Notes: a model not told the origin generated them from the sequence alone. 19,757 nt of DNA from Hydrogenophaga sp. (GCA_021154985.1 JAJNQE010000165.1:1-19757), one strand, 5' to 3'. Shown: positions 1-8,359, counted from the stretch's first letter. A program made the numbers and translations.

Positions 1-845
1 TAGCGCCCGATGCGCGCCAGCTCGGCTTTGTCGGCCAGCGCCGGCACCACACGCCCCGCCACGCCCAGCACGGCAATGATCGCGTCGAGCAAGCCCACGG
101 GCACGCTCTTGAAACGCGGCGGCTGGCCCAGCAGCGCAAACAGCTGCTCACCCTGCTCGCGCGGCGTGATCGCCTCACCCGGCCCGCCGATGGGCAAGAC
201 CCGGTTGTGGCGGCCGGCATCGGTGAGGCAGTCGGCCATGAAGGCGCCCAGGTCGTCGTCGCTGATCGGTTTGCAGGCCGTTCCCCGCCCATCGCCAAAC
301 ACCAGAAACGGTTTGCCCCGACGCACGCGCTCGATCTGCCCCGACAGCGATTTGAAGAACGCCGTGGGCCGCACGATGGAGTACGTCAGACCCGAATCGA
401 TGAGCACCTGTTCGAATGCGAGCTTGGCTTGTTGAAACGCCAGCAAGGGTTTTTGCACACACATCGCCGAGAGCAGCACCACCTGAGACACCCCCGCCTG
501 TCGCGCGGCGTGCAGGGCGTGCACATGCGCCTGGTGGTCAATCGCCCAGGCATCCCGGGGCACTCCGGTGCGCGAGGCCAGGCACGACACCAGCGCGTCG
601 AAACGCTCACCCCGAAAACCATCGCGCGCCAGCGACACCGGGTCTTGCACATCACCCACGCGCACCAGCGCACCCGGCCACAGCCGGGCCGTGTCTTGGG
701 CCTGCAGTTTGCCCCCCACCCCCGCGCGCGGGCGCACAAAACACACCACCTCATGCCCCCGCGCCACCAGCGCCCGGACCGTGGCCTGGCCAATGGTGCC
801 GGTGGCGCCGAGCATGAAGATGCGTTGGGAGGTGCTGGATTGCAT
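1..845 (-). CDS. bciA: BciA-like 3,8-divinyl (proto)chlorophyllide 8-vinyl-reductase, 3' end cut by window
   Basis: I translated the reverse complement by hand; it is open from an ATG at 845 to the window edge (281 full codons, no stop). The protein begins with a Rossmann NAD(P)-binding loop, MLGATGTIGQ at residues 11-20. It then shows a series of segments I recognise from plant DVR and bacterial BciA: SCLASRTGVPRDAWAID, LSAMCVQKPLLAFQQAKLAF, TYSIVRPTAFFKSLSGQ, FGDGRGTACKPISDDDL and VLPIGGPGEAITPREQGE. That family reduces the C8 vinyl group of divinyl (proto)chlorophyllide with NADPH in (bacterio)chlorophyll synthesis. It belongs to the atypical SDR/NmrA-like group, so a non-photosynthetic NAD(P)-binding homologue cannot be excluded. 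No other photosynthesis gene is visible here. It is transcribed divergently from fic. By comparison with the family, only a few tens of residues should be missing at the C-terminus. Confidence 0.75.
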   Translation of the reverse strand, partial: MQSSTSQRIFMLGATGTIGQATVRALVARGHEVVCFVRPRAGVGGKLQAQDTARLWPGALVRVGDVQDPVSLARDGFRGERFDALVSCLASRTGVPRDAWAIDHQAHVHALHAARQAGVSQVVLLSAMCVQKPLLAFQQAKLAFEQVLIDSGLTYSIVRPTAFFKSLSGQIERVRRGKPFLVFGDGRGTACKPISDDDLGAFMADCLTDAGRHNRVLPIGGPGEAITPREQGEQLFALLGQPPRFKSVPVGLLDAIIAVLGVAGRVVPALADKAELARIGR

Positions 846-873
846 GGGTTGATGGAAGTGAACACTCAGGGAA

Positions 874-888
874 CTTGCGAAATCCGCA
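874..888. promoter_or_regulatory. small inverted repeat in the bciA-fic divergent intergenic region
   Basis: The repeat is TTGCG-AAATC-CGCAA, a perfect 5-bp inverted repeat with a 5-bp centre. It lies in the 105-bp gap between two divergent genes, and the following stretch (893-950) is clearly AT-richer than its surroundings. It could be an operator or part of the two divergent promoters. I could not place a convincing -35/-10 pair, so the regulatory role is inference. Confidence 0.25.
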
Positions 889-950
889 AACCAAGTCGCA
901 AAAAATCCTGCAAGAATACAAAATTATCCCTTGAAAGCATATATTTGGGC

Positions 951-2192
951 ATGAATCGAAAGTCGCAGAAGTTCGCTCTTTACGATCACCCCTCCCAGAT
1001 GGAGCCCATGCTGCCGGGTGAGCACCGCCTCGCTCCGCTGCTGGAGCAGGCGCACGACCTGATCCGCCGCGCCGACCAGTTGTCGGGCCTGTGTCAGCCG
1101 GGTGCACTGAGCGGCTTGCGCCGGTTGTTGCGGGCGATGAATTCGTACTACTCCAACAAAATCGAAGGGCAGCACACCTTGCCCCTGGAGATCGAGCAGG
1201 CCTTGCGAAACGACTATGCGCAAGACGCCGACAAGGCTCGCCGGCAGCGGCTCGCCCTGGCCCACATGGCGACAGAGCAGCAGATCGAAACCCTGTCGCT
1301 CCAGTGGGACACCGCGCGGGTCTGGTCACCGCACACATTGCGCGACATCCATCAGGACCTGTTCGCCCGGCTGCCCATGGCCGACCTCGCTGTTTCTGCG
1401 CCAGACCTGCCGGCCCCCGCCGAGCCGGCTTGGCTGCAACCGGGCGAATTCAGACAAGCGCAGGTGAGCGTGGGCCGCCACGCAGCGCCCGCTGCACAAC
1501 ACTTGCCGGCTTTTCTGGCCCGCTGGTCCCAGGCCTACGGGCAAGTGCGTCGTGGCGAGATGCAGGTGGTTGCCATGGCGGCGGCGCACCAGCGGCTGGC
1601 GTGGATTCATCCCTTCCGCGATGGCAACGGCCGAGTGGCCCGTCTGCACAGCCAGTTGGTGCTGTGTCACCTGGGCCTCACGAACGGCTTGTGGTCGCCG
1701 CTGCGGGGGTTCGCTCGCACCCACGACCGCTACTACGCCATGCTCGCTGCGGCCGATGAACCCCGCGCGGGCGATCTGGACGGACGCGGCAACCTGACCG
1801 AGCACGGGCTGGAGCAGTGGATCCACTACGTACTGACGCTGTGCCGGGACCAGGTCGATTTCATGGCTGGCGTGCTGGCGCTGGACGGGATGAAGGAGCG
1901 CATGGCGGCCTGCCTCCACTTTGAAGAGCAAGTGGTAAAGGCCGGTGTGCGCACCGAGTCACTGCGAGCCCTGCACTACCTGTTTGCCACCCAGAGTGAG
2001 ATCGACCGCGCCGACTTCAAAGCCATGCTCGGCCTCGGCGACCGCCTGGCCACCGCGCAGGTGAGCGCATTGTTGAAGCGCGGCTTGCTGGAGTCCGACT
2101 CTCCGCATGGCCGCCTGCGTCTGGGCGTGCCGCAACACACGCTGCGTTTCTACTTCCCCAAGCTCTGGCCCGAAGCAGAAGCGCAAGGTTGA
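951..2192 (+). CDS. Fic family protein, class II with N-terminal inhibitory motif (probable AMP-transferase)
   Basis: 413 residues. The Fic core motif is intact: HPFRDGNGR at residues 220-228, matching HxFx(D/E)GNGRxxR, where the His is catalytic and the loop binds ATP phosphates. The N-terminal helix carries SNKIEG at residues 68-73, matching the inhibitory (S/T)xxxE(G/N) motif. The family typically transfers AMP from ATP to a hydroxyl of a target protein; in class II proteins the inhibitory helix is in the same chain and its Glu blocks productive ATP binding. The C-terminal third (about 300-413) looks like a DNA-binding winged-helix region, common in such proteins. The reading frame is open far upstream, but that part is antisense to bciA; I chose the ATG at 951 because it follows the AT-rich intergenic stretch and gives the family's usual N-terminus. 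No separate antitoxin gene lies beside it. The target is unknown. Confidence 0.88.
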   Translation: MNRKSQKFALYDHPSQMEPMLPGEHRLAPLLEQAHDLIRRADQLSGLCQPGALSGLRRLLRAMNSYYSNKIEGQHTLPLEIEQALRNDYAQDADKARRQRLALAHMATEQQIETLSLQWDTARVWSPHTLRDIHQDLFARLPMADLAVSAPDLPAPAEPAWLQPGEFRQAQVSVGRHAAPAAQHLPAFLARWSQAYGQVRRGEMQVVAMAAAHQRLAWIHPFRDGNGRVARLHSQLVLCHLGLTNGLWSPLRGFARTHDRYYAMLAAADEPRAGDLDGRGNLTEHGLEQWIHYVLTLCRDQVDFMAGVLALDGMKERMAACLHFEEQVVKAGVRTESLRALHYLFATQSEIDRADFKAMLGLGDRLATAQVSALLKRGLLESDSPHGRLRLGVPQHTLRFYFPKLWPEAEAQG

Positions 2193-2221
2193 CTCGGGAT
2201 TTGCCGGTTGTCCGGGTTGGC

Positions 2222-2248
2222 TCAAGTCGCCGGGGGAGGTGTCGATAC
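2222..2248 (+). promoter_or_regulatory. candidate sigma-28 (FliA) promoter of cheW-mcp
   Basis: TCAAGTCG at 2222-2229 and GTCGATAC at 2241-2248 are separated by exactly 11 bp. This follows the enterobacterial FliA pattern T(A/C)AAGTTT-N11-GCCGATAA: 6 of 8 match at each element. It ends 29 bp before the cheW start, and chemotaxis genes are classic FliA targets. GTCGATAC is also the left arm of an imperfect inverted repeat (2241-2260, right arm GTATCAAC), so an operator is an alternative reading. Confidence 0.55.
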
Positions 2249-2277
2249 GCAGGTATCAACCCCCAACCCTCGGACCC

Positions 2278-2814
2278 ATGGACGCCCTCAACACCCCCAC
2301 CTCCACCGCCCATTCACCCAGCGCGGCCCCCCGTGGCAGAGCCCCGGCCTTGGCCAACGCCGGTGAATTCCTGAGTTTTCGCCTGGGCGCCGAGGAATAC
2401 GGCATCGACATCCTGAGCGTGCAGGAAATCCGCTCCTATGAAGAACCCACGCGCATCGCCAATGCGCCCGAGTTCATCAAGGGCGTGGTCAACCTGCGCG
2501 GCGTGATCGTGCCCATCGTGGACATGCGCATCAAGCTGGCCTGCGCCAAGGTCGACTACAACGCGCTCACCGTGGTCATCGTGCTCAGCGTGCACGACCG
2601 CGTGGTGGGCCTGGTGGTGGATTCGGTGAGCGATGTGATCCGCCTGAGCCACGATCACATCAAGGCCGCCCCGCAAATCAGCACCACCCTGGACGCCGGC
2701 TTCATCACCGGCATTGCCAGCGTCGGTGAACGCATGCTCATCCTGGCCGACATCGAAGCCCTCATCGGCAGCGCCGACATGGGCCTGGTGTCCCACACGC
2801 CTTCCCTGCAGTAA
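2278..2814 (+). CDS. cheW: CheW chemotaxis coupling protein
   Basis: 178 residues. After a Pro/Ala-rich tail of about 30 residues comes a standard CheW fold: EFLSFRLGAEEYGIDILSVQEI, then FIKGVVNLRGVIVPIVDMR with the family's signature NLRG(x)(I/V)xPVxDxR-like stretch, VVGLVVDSVSDVI, and a closing ILADIEALI. CheW is the cytoplasmic adaptor that joins the histidine kinase CheA to chemoreceptors. I chose the ATG at 2278 because upstream codons overlap the Fic gene and do not look like CheW. It lies 67 bp before a chemoreceptor gene in the same direction, so the two probably form a transcription unit behind the FliA-like promoter. No cheA, cheR or cheB is in the window; the main chemotaxis cluster must be elsewhere. 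Confidence 0.93.
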   Translation: MDALNTPTSTAHSPSAAPRGRAPALANAGEFLSFRLGAEEYGIDILSVQEIRSYEEPTRIANAPEFIKGVVNLRGVIVPIVDMRIKLACAKVDYNALTVVIVLSVHDRVVGLVVDSVSDVIRLSHDHIKAAPQISTTLDAGFITGIASVGERMLILADIEALIGSADMGLVSHTPSLQ

Positions 2815-2827
2815 ACCGCCAAGCCTT

Positions 2828-2858
2828 GCCGCGCGCCGCCCACGAGGCAGCGCGCGGC
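2828..2858. promoter_or_regulatory. strong stem-loop between cheW and the chemoreceptor gene
   Basis: GCCGCGCGC at 2828-2836 and GCGCGCGGC at 2850-2858 form a perfect 9-bp GC-only stem with a 13-nt loop. No run of T follows, so it is not a classic intrinsic terminator. It could act as a partial attenuator, or protect one side of a processed cheW-mcp transcript and help set unequal amounts of the two proteins. The stem is seen; its role is inference. Confidence 0.45.
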
Positions 2859-2881
2859 TTCACACGTCCGTTGGAGTCACC

Positions 2882-4648
2882 ATGAATCTCTTCCGCAACC
2901 TGTCTGTCGGCGCCCGCCTGTGGGCCGGTGTCATCGCCATCATCGTCGCCCTGTTTGTCGTGGTGGCCACCGCCGGCGCACGCTCGGCTTCGCTCAACAC
3001 CGAGTCCGAGCGGGTGCTCTCTGCGCTGGCCCACAAAACCACCATCGCCACCGAATGGGCAGGCCTGACCGAGACCAACGTCACGCGGGTGCAGGCGTCC
3101 ATCGCCAGTTCGGACCCGACCATTGCCGAGATGTACAAGGACCTGATCCCCAAGGGCGTGGCCGCCATCTCCGAGCTGCAAAAGCAGCTGCAGGCGATGG
3201 ACATGAACGAAGCTGAAAAAGCCCAGATGGCCAAGATCGCCGAGCTGCGCAAGAGCGTGCTGGCCTCGCTGGCCGTGGCCAACGAAATGAAGAAAGCCGG
3301 TGACGCCGCTGGCGCCGCGCGAGAAATCGCCACCCGGTTCAACCAGGCCGTGCCGCCCTACCTCGATGCCCTGCGCGATTTTTCCCGCATGCAATCCGAC
3401 ATTCGCGCCGAGGCCCAGGCCAGCTTCACCGAGCAGCGCTCGACCAGCCTGACCATCGCCACCATCCAGGTCGGTGTGCTGATCGCCGGCATCGTCGCTG
3501 GCGCCTTCTTCCTGATCCGCAACATCCGCAACCCGCTGCGCGAAGCCATGGCGTTCGCCGAGAAGATCGCCGGCGGCGACCTCACCGCGCAGATTCGCAA
3601 CGACCGCAAGGACGAGTTCGGCGCCATGACCGCCGCCCTGCTCGGCATGCGCGACCGCCTGGTGAACGTGGTGGCCGATGTGAAGCGCGGCACCGACAAC
3701 ATCACCGTGGCCGCCAAGGAGATCGCCACCGGCAACAACGACCTCTCGGCCCGCACCGAACAGACCGCCTCCAACCTGCAGCAGACCGCCGCCAGCATGG
3801 AGCAGATGTCGGGCGCGATCCGCCAGTCGGCCGACTCGGCCCGCGTGGCCAACCAGCTGGCCGATGTGGCCGGCCAGAGCGCTCAAAAAGGCGGCGAAGT
3901 GGTGCACCAGGTGATCGCCACCATGGAGGAGATCAACCAGTCCTCGCGCAAGATCAACGACATCATCGGCGTCATCGACGGCATCGCGTTCCAGACCAAC
4001 ATCCTCGCGCTCAACGCCGCGGTGGAAGCCGCCCGCGCCGGCGAGCAGGGCCGTGGTTTTGCCGTGGTGGCGGGCGAGGTGCGCAACCTGGCCCAGCGCA
4101 GCGCACAGGCCGCCAAGGAGATCAAGATCCTCATCGGCACCAGCGTGGACAAGGTCACCGCCGGCACCGAGCTGGTGAACGAGGCCGGCAAGACCATGGG
4201 CGAGATCGTGGATAACGTGGTGCGCGTGCGCGACATGATCGGCGAGATCGCCAGCGCCTCGGGCGAACAGGCCGATGGCGTGAACCAGATCAACGCGGCC
4301 GTGGCCAACCTCGACCAGCTGACCCAGCAGAACGCGGCCCTGGTGGAAGAAAGCGCCGCAGCCGCATCGAGCATGAACGACCAGGCCGACCGCCTGGCCG
4401 AGGTGGTGCGCGTGTTCCGGGTGGACGCCCAGGCCAGCTCGCAAAGCGCCATCGCACAGATCCGCTCCAGCGACCTGCACAAGCCGGGCAGCGCCAGCGC
4501 GGTGCGCGCACCCGTGAAAAGCGTGGCCGCCAAACCTGTACCGACAGCCCCCAAAGCCCTGCCCGTCGCCGCTGCGAAGCCCGCCCCGAAACCCCTGGCC
4601 AAGGTCACCGAGAAGGCTGGTGCGTCGGACGATTGGGAGTCTTTCTAA
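2882..4648 (+). CDS. Methyl-accepting chemotaxis protein with C-terminal CheR/CheB tether
   Basis: 588 residues. Transmembrane helix 1 is at about 12-31. A roughly 155-residue, mostly helical periplasmic sensor follows (four-helix-bundle type by appearance), then transmembrane helix 2 at about 188-212 and HAMP at about 213-265. A long cytoplasmic coiled coil carries the conserved hairpin tip IDGIAFQTNILALNAAVEAA and AGEQGRGFAVVAGEVRNLAQ (about 365-405), which contacts CheA and CheW. The last 60 or so residues are an Ala/Pro/Lys-rich flexible linker ending in DWESF, very like the NWETF pentapeptide that recruits CheR and CheB. The start at 2882 has a good ribosome site (GGAG, 7 bp upstream) and gives a typical MCP N-terminus. 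The ligand cannot be predicted. It pairs with cheW just upstream. Confidence 0.95.
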   Translation: MNLFRNLSVGARLWAGVIAIIVALFVVVATAGARSASLNTESERVLSALAHKTTIATEWAGLTETNVTRVQASIASSDPTIAEMYKDLIPKGVAAISELQKQLQAMDMNEAEKAQMAKIAELRKSVLASLAVANEMKKAGDAAGAAREIATRFNQAVPPYLDALRDFSRMQSDIRAEAQASFTEQRSTSLTIATIQVGVLIAGIVAGAFFLIRNIRNPLREAMAFAEKIAGGDLTAQIRNDRKDEFGAMTAALLGMRDRLVNVVADVKRGTDNITVAAKEIATGNNDLSARTEQTASNLQQTAASMEQMSGAIRQSADSARVANQLADVAGQSAQKGGEVVHQVIATMEEINQSSRKINDIIGVIDGIAFQTNILALNAAVEAARAGEQGRGFAVVAGEVRNLAQRSAQAAKEIKILIGTSVDKVTAGTELVNEAGKTMGEIVDNVVRVRDMIGEIASASGEQADGVNQINAAVANLDQLTQQNAALVEESAAAASSMNDQADRLAEVVRVFRVDAQASSQSAIAQIRSSDLHKPGSASAVRAPVKSVAAKPVPTAPKALPVAAAKPAPKPLAKVTEKAGASDDWESF

Positions 4649-4694
4649 AGACATCCCACGGCCTCCGGGCCATCGCCGCAAGCAAAATAGCGCG

Positions 4695-5177
<483 letters not shown>

Positions 5178-5185
5178 AGTTCACC

Positions 5186-8100
5186 TCAATGAAAATCCCG
5201 ACTCGCCGTCGACAGCCCGTGCAGCAGTGGCGTGAGGTCTTGCAGGTGACCGGCGATCAGGTTTTTGGCTTCGCCTTCGCGCTGCCACACCCCAAACACC
5301 GCCAGCAGCCGTGACTGCGTGAGCACCGTGCGCTGACGCTCGCGCAGCTGTTTCCACACGATCACCTGCACCACGCCGGTTTCGTCTTCCAGGCTCACGA
5401 ACACCACGCCCGCGGCGGTGCCGGGTTGCTGGCGCAGGGTGACGATGCCGCAGTGGCGCACCAGGCGTCCGTTGGGTGCGTTGTTGAGTTCTTCGGCGCT
5501 CATGAGCCTTCGTTTCGCGAGCTGTGGCCGCAGCAAGGCCAGCGGGTGGCGGCGCAGGGTGAGGCCCAGGCTGTCGTAGTCCCACACCACCGCCTCGCCT
5601 TCGGGCGCTTCGGGCAAGGCCAGCGGGGCTTCGTCCACCGGGGCGTCCTTCATCAGTTCGGGTGCGGTCCTGAGGGCGGCGGCGTCCCACACCTGCTGGC
5701 GGCGGTGACCGCTCAAGGCCATGAGCGCGTCGGCGGCGGCGAGCAGTTTCATTTGCGGTTGGTCGAGTCGGGCGCGGCGGGCGAGGTCTTGCGTGCTTTG
5801 AAATGGCTGTTGTGCGCGCGCAGCAACGATGCGTTCGGCGGCGTCCATGTTGAGGCCATTGACCAGGCGCAGGCCCAGGCGGACTGGCGGCTTTGCTGGT
5901 TCGTCGGCCCTCACCCCAACCCTCTCCCAGGGGGAGAGGGGGTCAAGTCCACCCATTGAAGAAGCCGCCTCTTCCAGCGTGCAGTCCCAATCGCTGTGCA
6001 CCACGTCCACCGGCCGCACCTCCACCCCATGTCGCTTTGCGTCCTGCACCAGCTGGCTCGGGGTGTAGAAGCCCAGCGGCTGGCTGTTGAGCATGGCCGC
6101 CAGAAACTCGGCCGGGTGGTGATGCTTGATCCAGCAGCTCACATAGACCAGCAGCGCAAAGCTGGCCGCGTGGCTTTCGGGGAAGCCGTAGCTGGAGAAA
6201 CCCTTGATCTGCTCGAACACGCTTTGGGCGAAGTCGACCTCGTAGCCGCGTGCGGTCATGCCGTCGACCAGGCGGCGCTCGTATTGCTGCAGGTTGCCAC
6301 CGCGTTTCCACGCGGCCATGGCGCGCCGCAGGGCGTCGGCTTCGCCGGGGGTGAACCCGGCGGCCAGCACGGCGATCTGCATGCACTGCTCCTGAAAGAT
6401 GGGAATGCCCAGCGTGCGACCCAGTGCTTCTTTCAGGTCTGCGCCACCGCGCGGGCCGGGGTAGCTCACCGGCACCTTGCCCTGCCTTCGGTCCAGGTAA
6501 GGGTGCACCGCGCCGCCCTGGATGGGGCCGGGGCGCACCAGCGCGACCTCGATCACGAGGTCGTAATAACAGCGCGGTTTGAGGCGCGGCAACATGCTCA
6601 TCTGCGCGCGGCTCTCGATCTGGAACACGCCCACGGTGTCGGCGGCGCAGATCATGTCGTAGGTGGGGCCGTCGCCTTCGGGAATGTCCTGCAGGCTGAA
6701 GGGGCGGCCCAGTTTGGCGCTGATGAGTTCCATGGCCTTGCGCAAGGCGGTGAGCATGCCCAGGGCCAACACATCCACCTTGAGCAGGCCCAGCGCGTCG
6801 AGGTCGTCCTTGTCCCACTCGATCACAGTGCGGTTTTCCATGCTGGCGTTCTCGATGGGCACCAGCCGCGAGAGCGGCAACTGGGTGAGCACGAAGCCGC
6901 CGGTGTGCTGCGAGAGGTGGCGCGGGAACCCAATGAGCGTCGAGGTGAGCTGCAGCAACTGGCGCACCTGCAGCTGCTCTGGGTCGAGACCGGCTTCACG
7001 CAGGCGCTCGGGCTCGATGGCGTGTCCGTCCCACCAGCGCGTGCTTTTGCTCAGCACGTCCAGCGCACCCTCGGCAAAGCCCAGGGCCTTGCCCACGTCG
7101 CGCAGGGCGCTGCGCGGGCGGTAGCTGATCACCGTGGCGGTGAGTGCGGCGCGTTCGCGACCGTACTTGGCATAGAGGTACTGAATGACCTCCTCGCGCC
7201 GCTCGTGTTCAAAGTCCACGTCGATGTCGGGCGGCTCGTTGCGTTCGCGCGAGATGAAGCGCTCGAACAACAAGCCCGTGCGCTCGGGGTCCACGGCGGT
7301 GATGCCCAGGCAGTAACACACCACGCTGTTGGCCGCCGAGCCGCGGCCCTGGCACAGGATGTTTTGCGAGCGCGCGAAGGTGACGATGTCGTTGACGGTG
7401 AGGAAGTAGTGCTCGTACTGCATGTCGGCGATGAGTTCGAGTTCGTGCTCGATCTGTTTCGCAAACCGCGGCGGTGTGCCGTGTGGCCAGCGCCAGGCGG
7501 CGCCCTGCAGGGCCAGTTGCCGCAACCACGACGACGGCGTCTGGCCCTCGGGCACCACCTCGCTGGGGTACTGGTAGCGCAGTTCGTCGAGCGAGAAGCC
7601 GCAGCGCGCGGCCACCGCCAGTGTCTCGGCCAGCAGCTCGGGCGGATAACACTGGCCCAGCGTGAGGCGCGAGCGCAGGTGTTGCTCGGCGTTGGGCTCC
7701 AGCGCCAGGCCGCAGGCACTCAGCGGCTGGCCGATGCGCGTGGCGGTGAGCACGTCCTGCAGCGGTTTGCGCGAACGCACATGCATGTGCACATCACCCA
7801 CGGCCACCAGCGGCACGGCGGTGAGCGCGCTGCTCTGGCGCAGCTTGTGCAGCAGCATCTCGTCGTCGAGCCGGCGCAGCTGCGTCACGCCCAGCCAGCA
7901 GCGGCCCATGAAATGCTGCAAGAGCCAGCGTGCTGTGGCATCCATCTGGTCTTGTGTGCTGCCGCGCTCGGGCACGGCGACCACCACGCAGTCGGCCAGG
8001 GCTTCGGCGTGGATGGCATTCAAGGTGAGGTGGTAGGTGCCCTTGGGCGCTGTACGGCGAAGGTGCGTGATGAACTCGCACAGGTTGCCGTAACCGTTGA

Positions 8101-8359
8101 GGTTGCAGGCCAGCACGATCAGCGTGAACGGCGCGCTGCACTGCACCTGAAACTGGCTGCCCACCAGCAACGGCAGACCGTGTTTTTTGGCGGCCACGTG
8201 AGCGCGCACCACGCCGGCCAGCGAGCATTCGTCCACCAGCGCGAGCGCGCGGTAGCCCAGGGCTTTGGCGCGCTCCACCAGTTCTTCGGCGTGGCTGGCG
8301 CCGCGCAAAAAGGTGAAATTGGAGATGCAGCGCAGCTCGGCGTAGTCGGGGAGGGTCAT
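5186..8359 (-). CDS. dnaE2: Error-prone DNA polymerase III alpha subunit DnaE2 (ImuC)
   Basis: 1057 residues, the family's usual length. A degenerate PHP domain lies at the N-terminus (YAELRCISNFTFLRGASHAEELV, LALVDECSLAG). The C-family polymerase core has GRGSAANSVVCYCLGI (about 338-353), the catalytic pair PPDIDVDF (about 376-383) and the third acidic site KVDVL (about 527-531). A C-terminal OB-fold region (VRHCGIVTLRQQPGTAAGVVFVSLEDETG) follows. DnaE2 carries out error-prone translesion synthesis together with ImuA and ImuB after DNA damage. The start at 8359 overlaps the imuB stop as ATGA, which points to translational coupling; an upstream ATG at 8383 would lie inside imuB. Residues about 796-823 look inserted relative to the family, and are encoded partly by a dispersed palindromic repeat (5908-5943). 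The frame remains open, so the gene is probably functional. Confidence 0.95.
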   Translation of the reverse strand: MTLPDYAELRCISNFTFLRGASHAEELVERAKALGYRALALVDECSLAGVVRAHVAAKKHGLPLLVGSQFQVQCSAPFTLIVLACNLNGYGNLCEFITHLRRTAPKGTYHLTLNAIHAEALADCVVVAVPERGSTQDQMDATARWLLQHFMGRCWLGVTQLRRLDDEMLLHKLRQSSALTAVPLVAVGDVHMHVRSRKPLQDVLTATRIGQPLSACGLALEPNAEQHLRSRLTLGQCYPPELLAETLAVAARCGFSLDELRYQYPSEVVPEGQTPSSWLRQLALQGAAWRWPHGTPPRFAKQIEHELELIADMQYEHYFLTVNDIVTFARSQNILCQGRGSAANSVVCYCLGITAVDPERTGLLFERFISRERNEPPDIDVDFEHERREEVIQYLYAKYGRERAALTATVISYRPRSALRDVGKALGFAEGALDVLSKSTRWWDGHAIEPERLREAGLDPEQLQVRQLLQLTSTLIGFPRHLSQHTGGFVLTQLPLSRLVPIENASMENRTVIEWDKDDLDALGLLKVDVLALGMLTALRKAMELISAKLGRPFSLQDIPEGDGPTYDMICAADTVGVFQIESRAQMSMLPRLKPRCYYDLVIEVALVRPGPIQGGAVHPYLDRRQGKVPVSYPGPRGGADLKEALGRTLGIPIFQEQCMQIAVLAAGFTPGEADALRRAMAAWKRGGNLQQYERRLVDGMTARGYEVDFAQSVFEQIKGFSSYGFPESHAASFALLVYVSCWIKHHHPAEFLAAMLNSQPLGFYTPSQLVQDAKRHGVEVRPVDVVHSDWDCTLEEAASSMGGLDPLSPWERVGVRADEPAKPPVRLGLRLVNGLNMDAAERIVAARAQQPFQSTQDLARRARLDQPQMKLLAAADALMALSGHRRQQVWDAAALRTAPELMKDAPVDEAPLALPEAPEGEAVVWDYDSLGLTLRRHPLALLRPQLAKRRLMSAEELNNAPNGRLVRHCGIVTLRQQPGTAAGVVFVSLEDETGVVQVIVWKQLRERQRTVLTQSRLLAVFGVWQREGEAKNLIAGHLQDLTPLLHGLSTASRDFH
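5908..5943. repeat. dispersed palindromic repeat (CTCACCCC...CCCTCTCCC type) inside dnaE2
   Basis: The core is a perfect inverted repeat, CCCTCTCCC at 5920-5928 and GGGAGAGGG at 5932-5940 with an AGG centre, preceded by CCCTCACCCCAA. I recognise this as a common intergenic repeat of proteobacteria, whose chance translations include strings like LTPTLSQGERG and PSPRGRG; two other frames here read exactly so. On the dnaE2 strand it encodes PLSPWERVGVRA in frame. Only one copy is in the window. Confidence 0.75.

Noticed and set aside
931..936. TTGAAA as the -35 element of the fic promoter
   Set aside because: A correctly spaced -10 would fall at about 954, inside the fic coding sequence.
207..950. 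Long open extension of the Fic frame upstream of 951
   Set aside because: It is antisense to the BciA-like gene, whose minus-strand translation is strongly family-like; the extension has an Arg/His/Pro-rich composition typical of a shadow frame.
2762..4681. 639-codon minus-strand open frame opposite the chemoreceptor
   Set aside because: His/Gly/Asp-rich antisense shadow; the plus strand encodes a textbook MCP.
5908..5943. The CCCTCTCCC palindrome as an intrinsic terminator or a CRISPR repeat
   Set aside because: It lies inside the dnaE2 frame, has no T tract and occurs only once in the window; it fits a known dispersed repeat type better.
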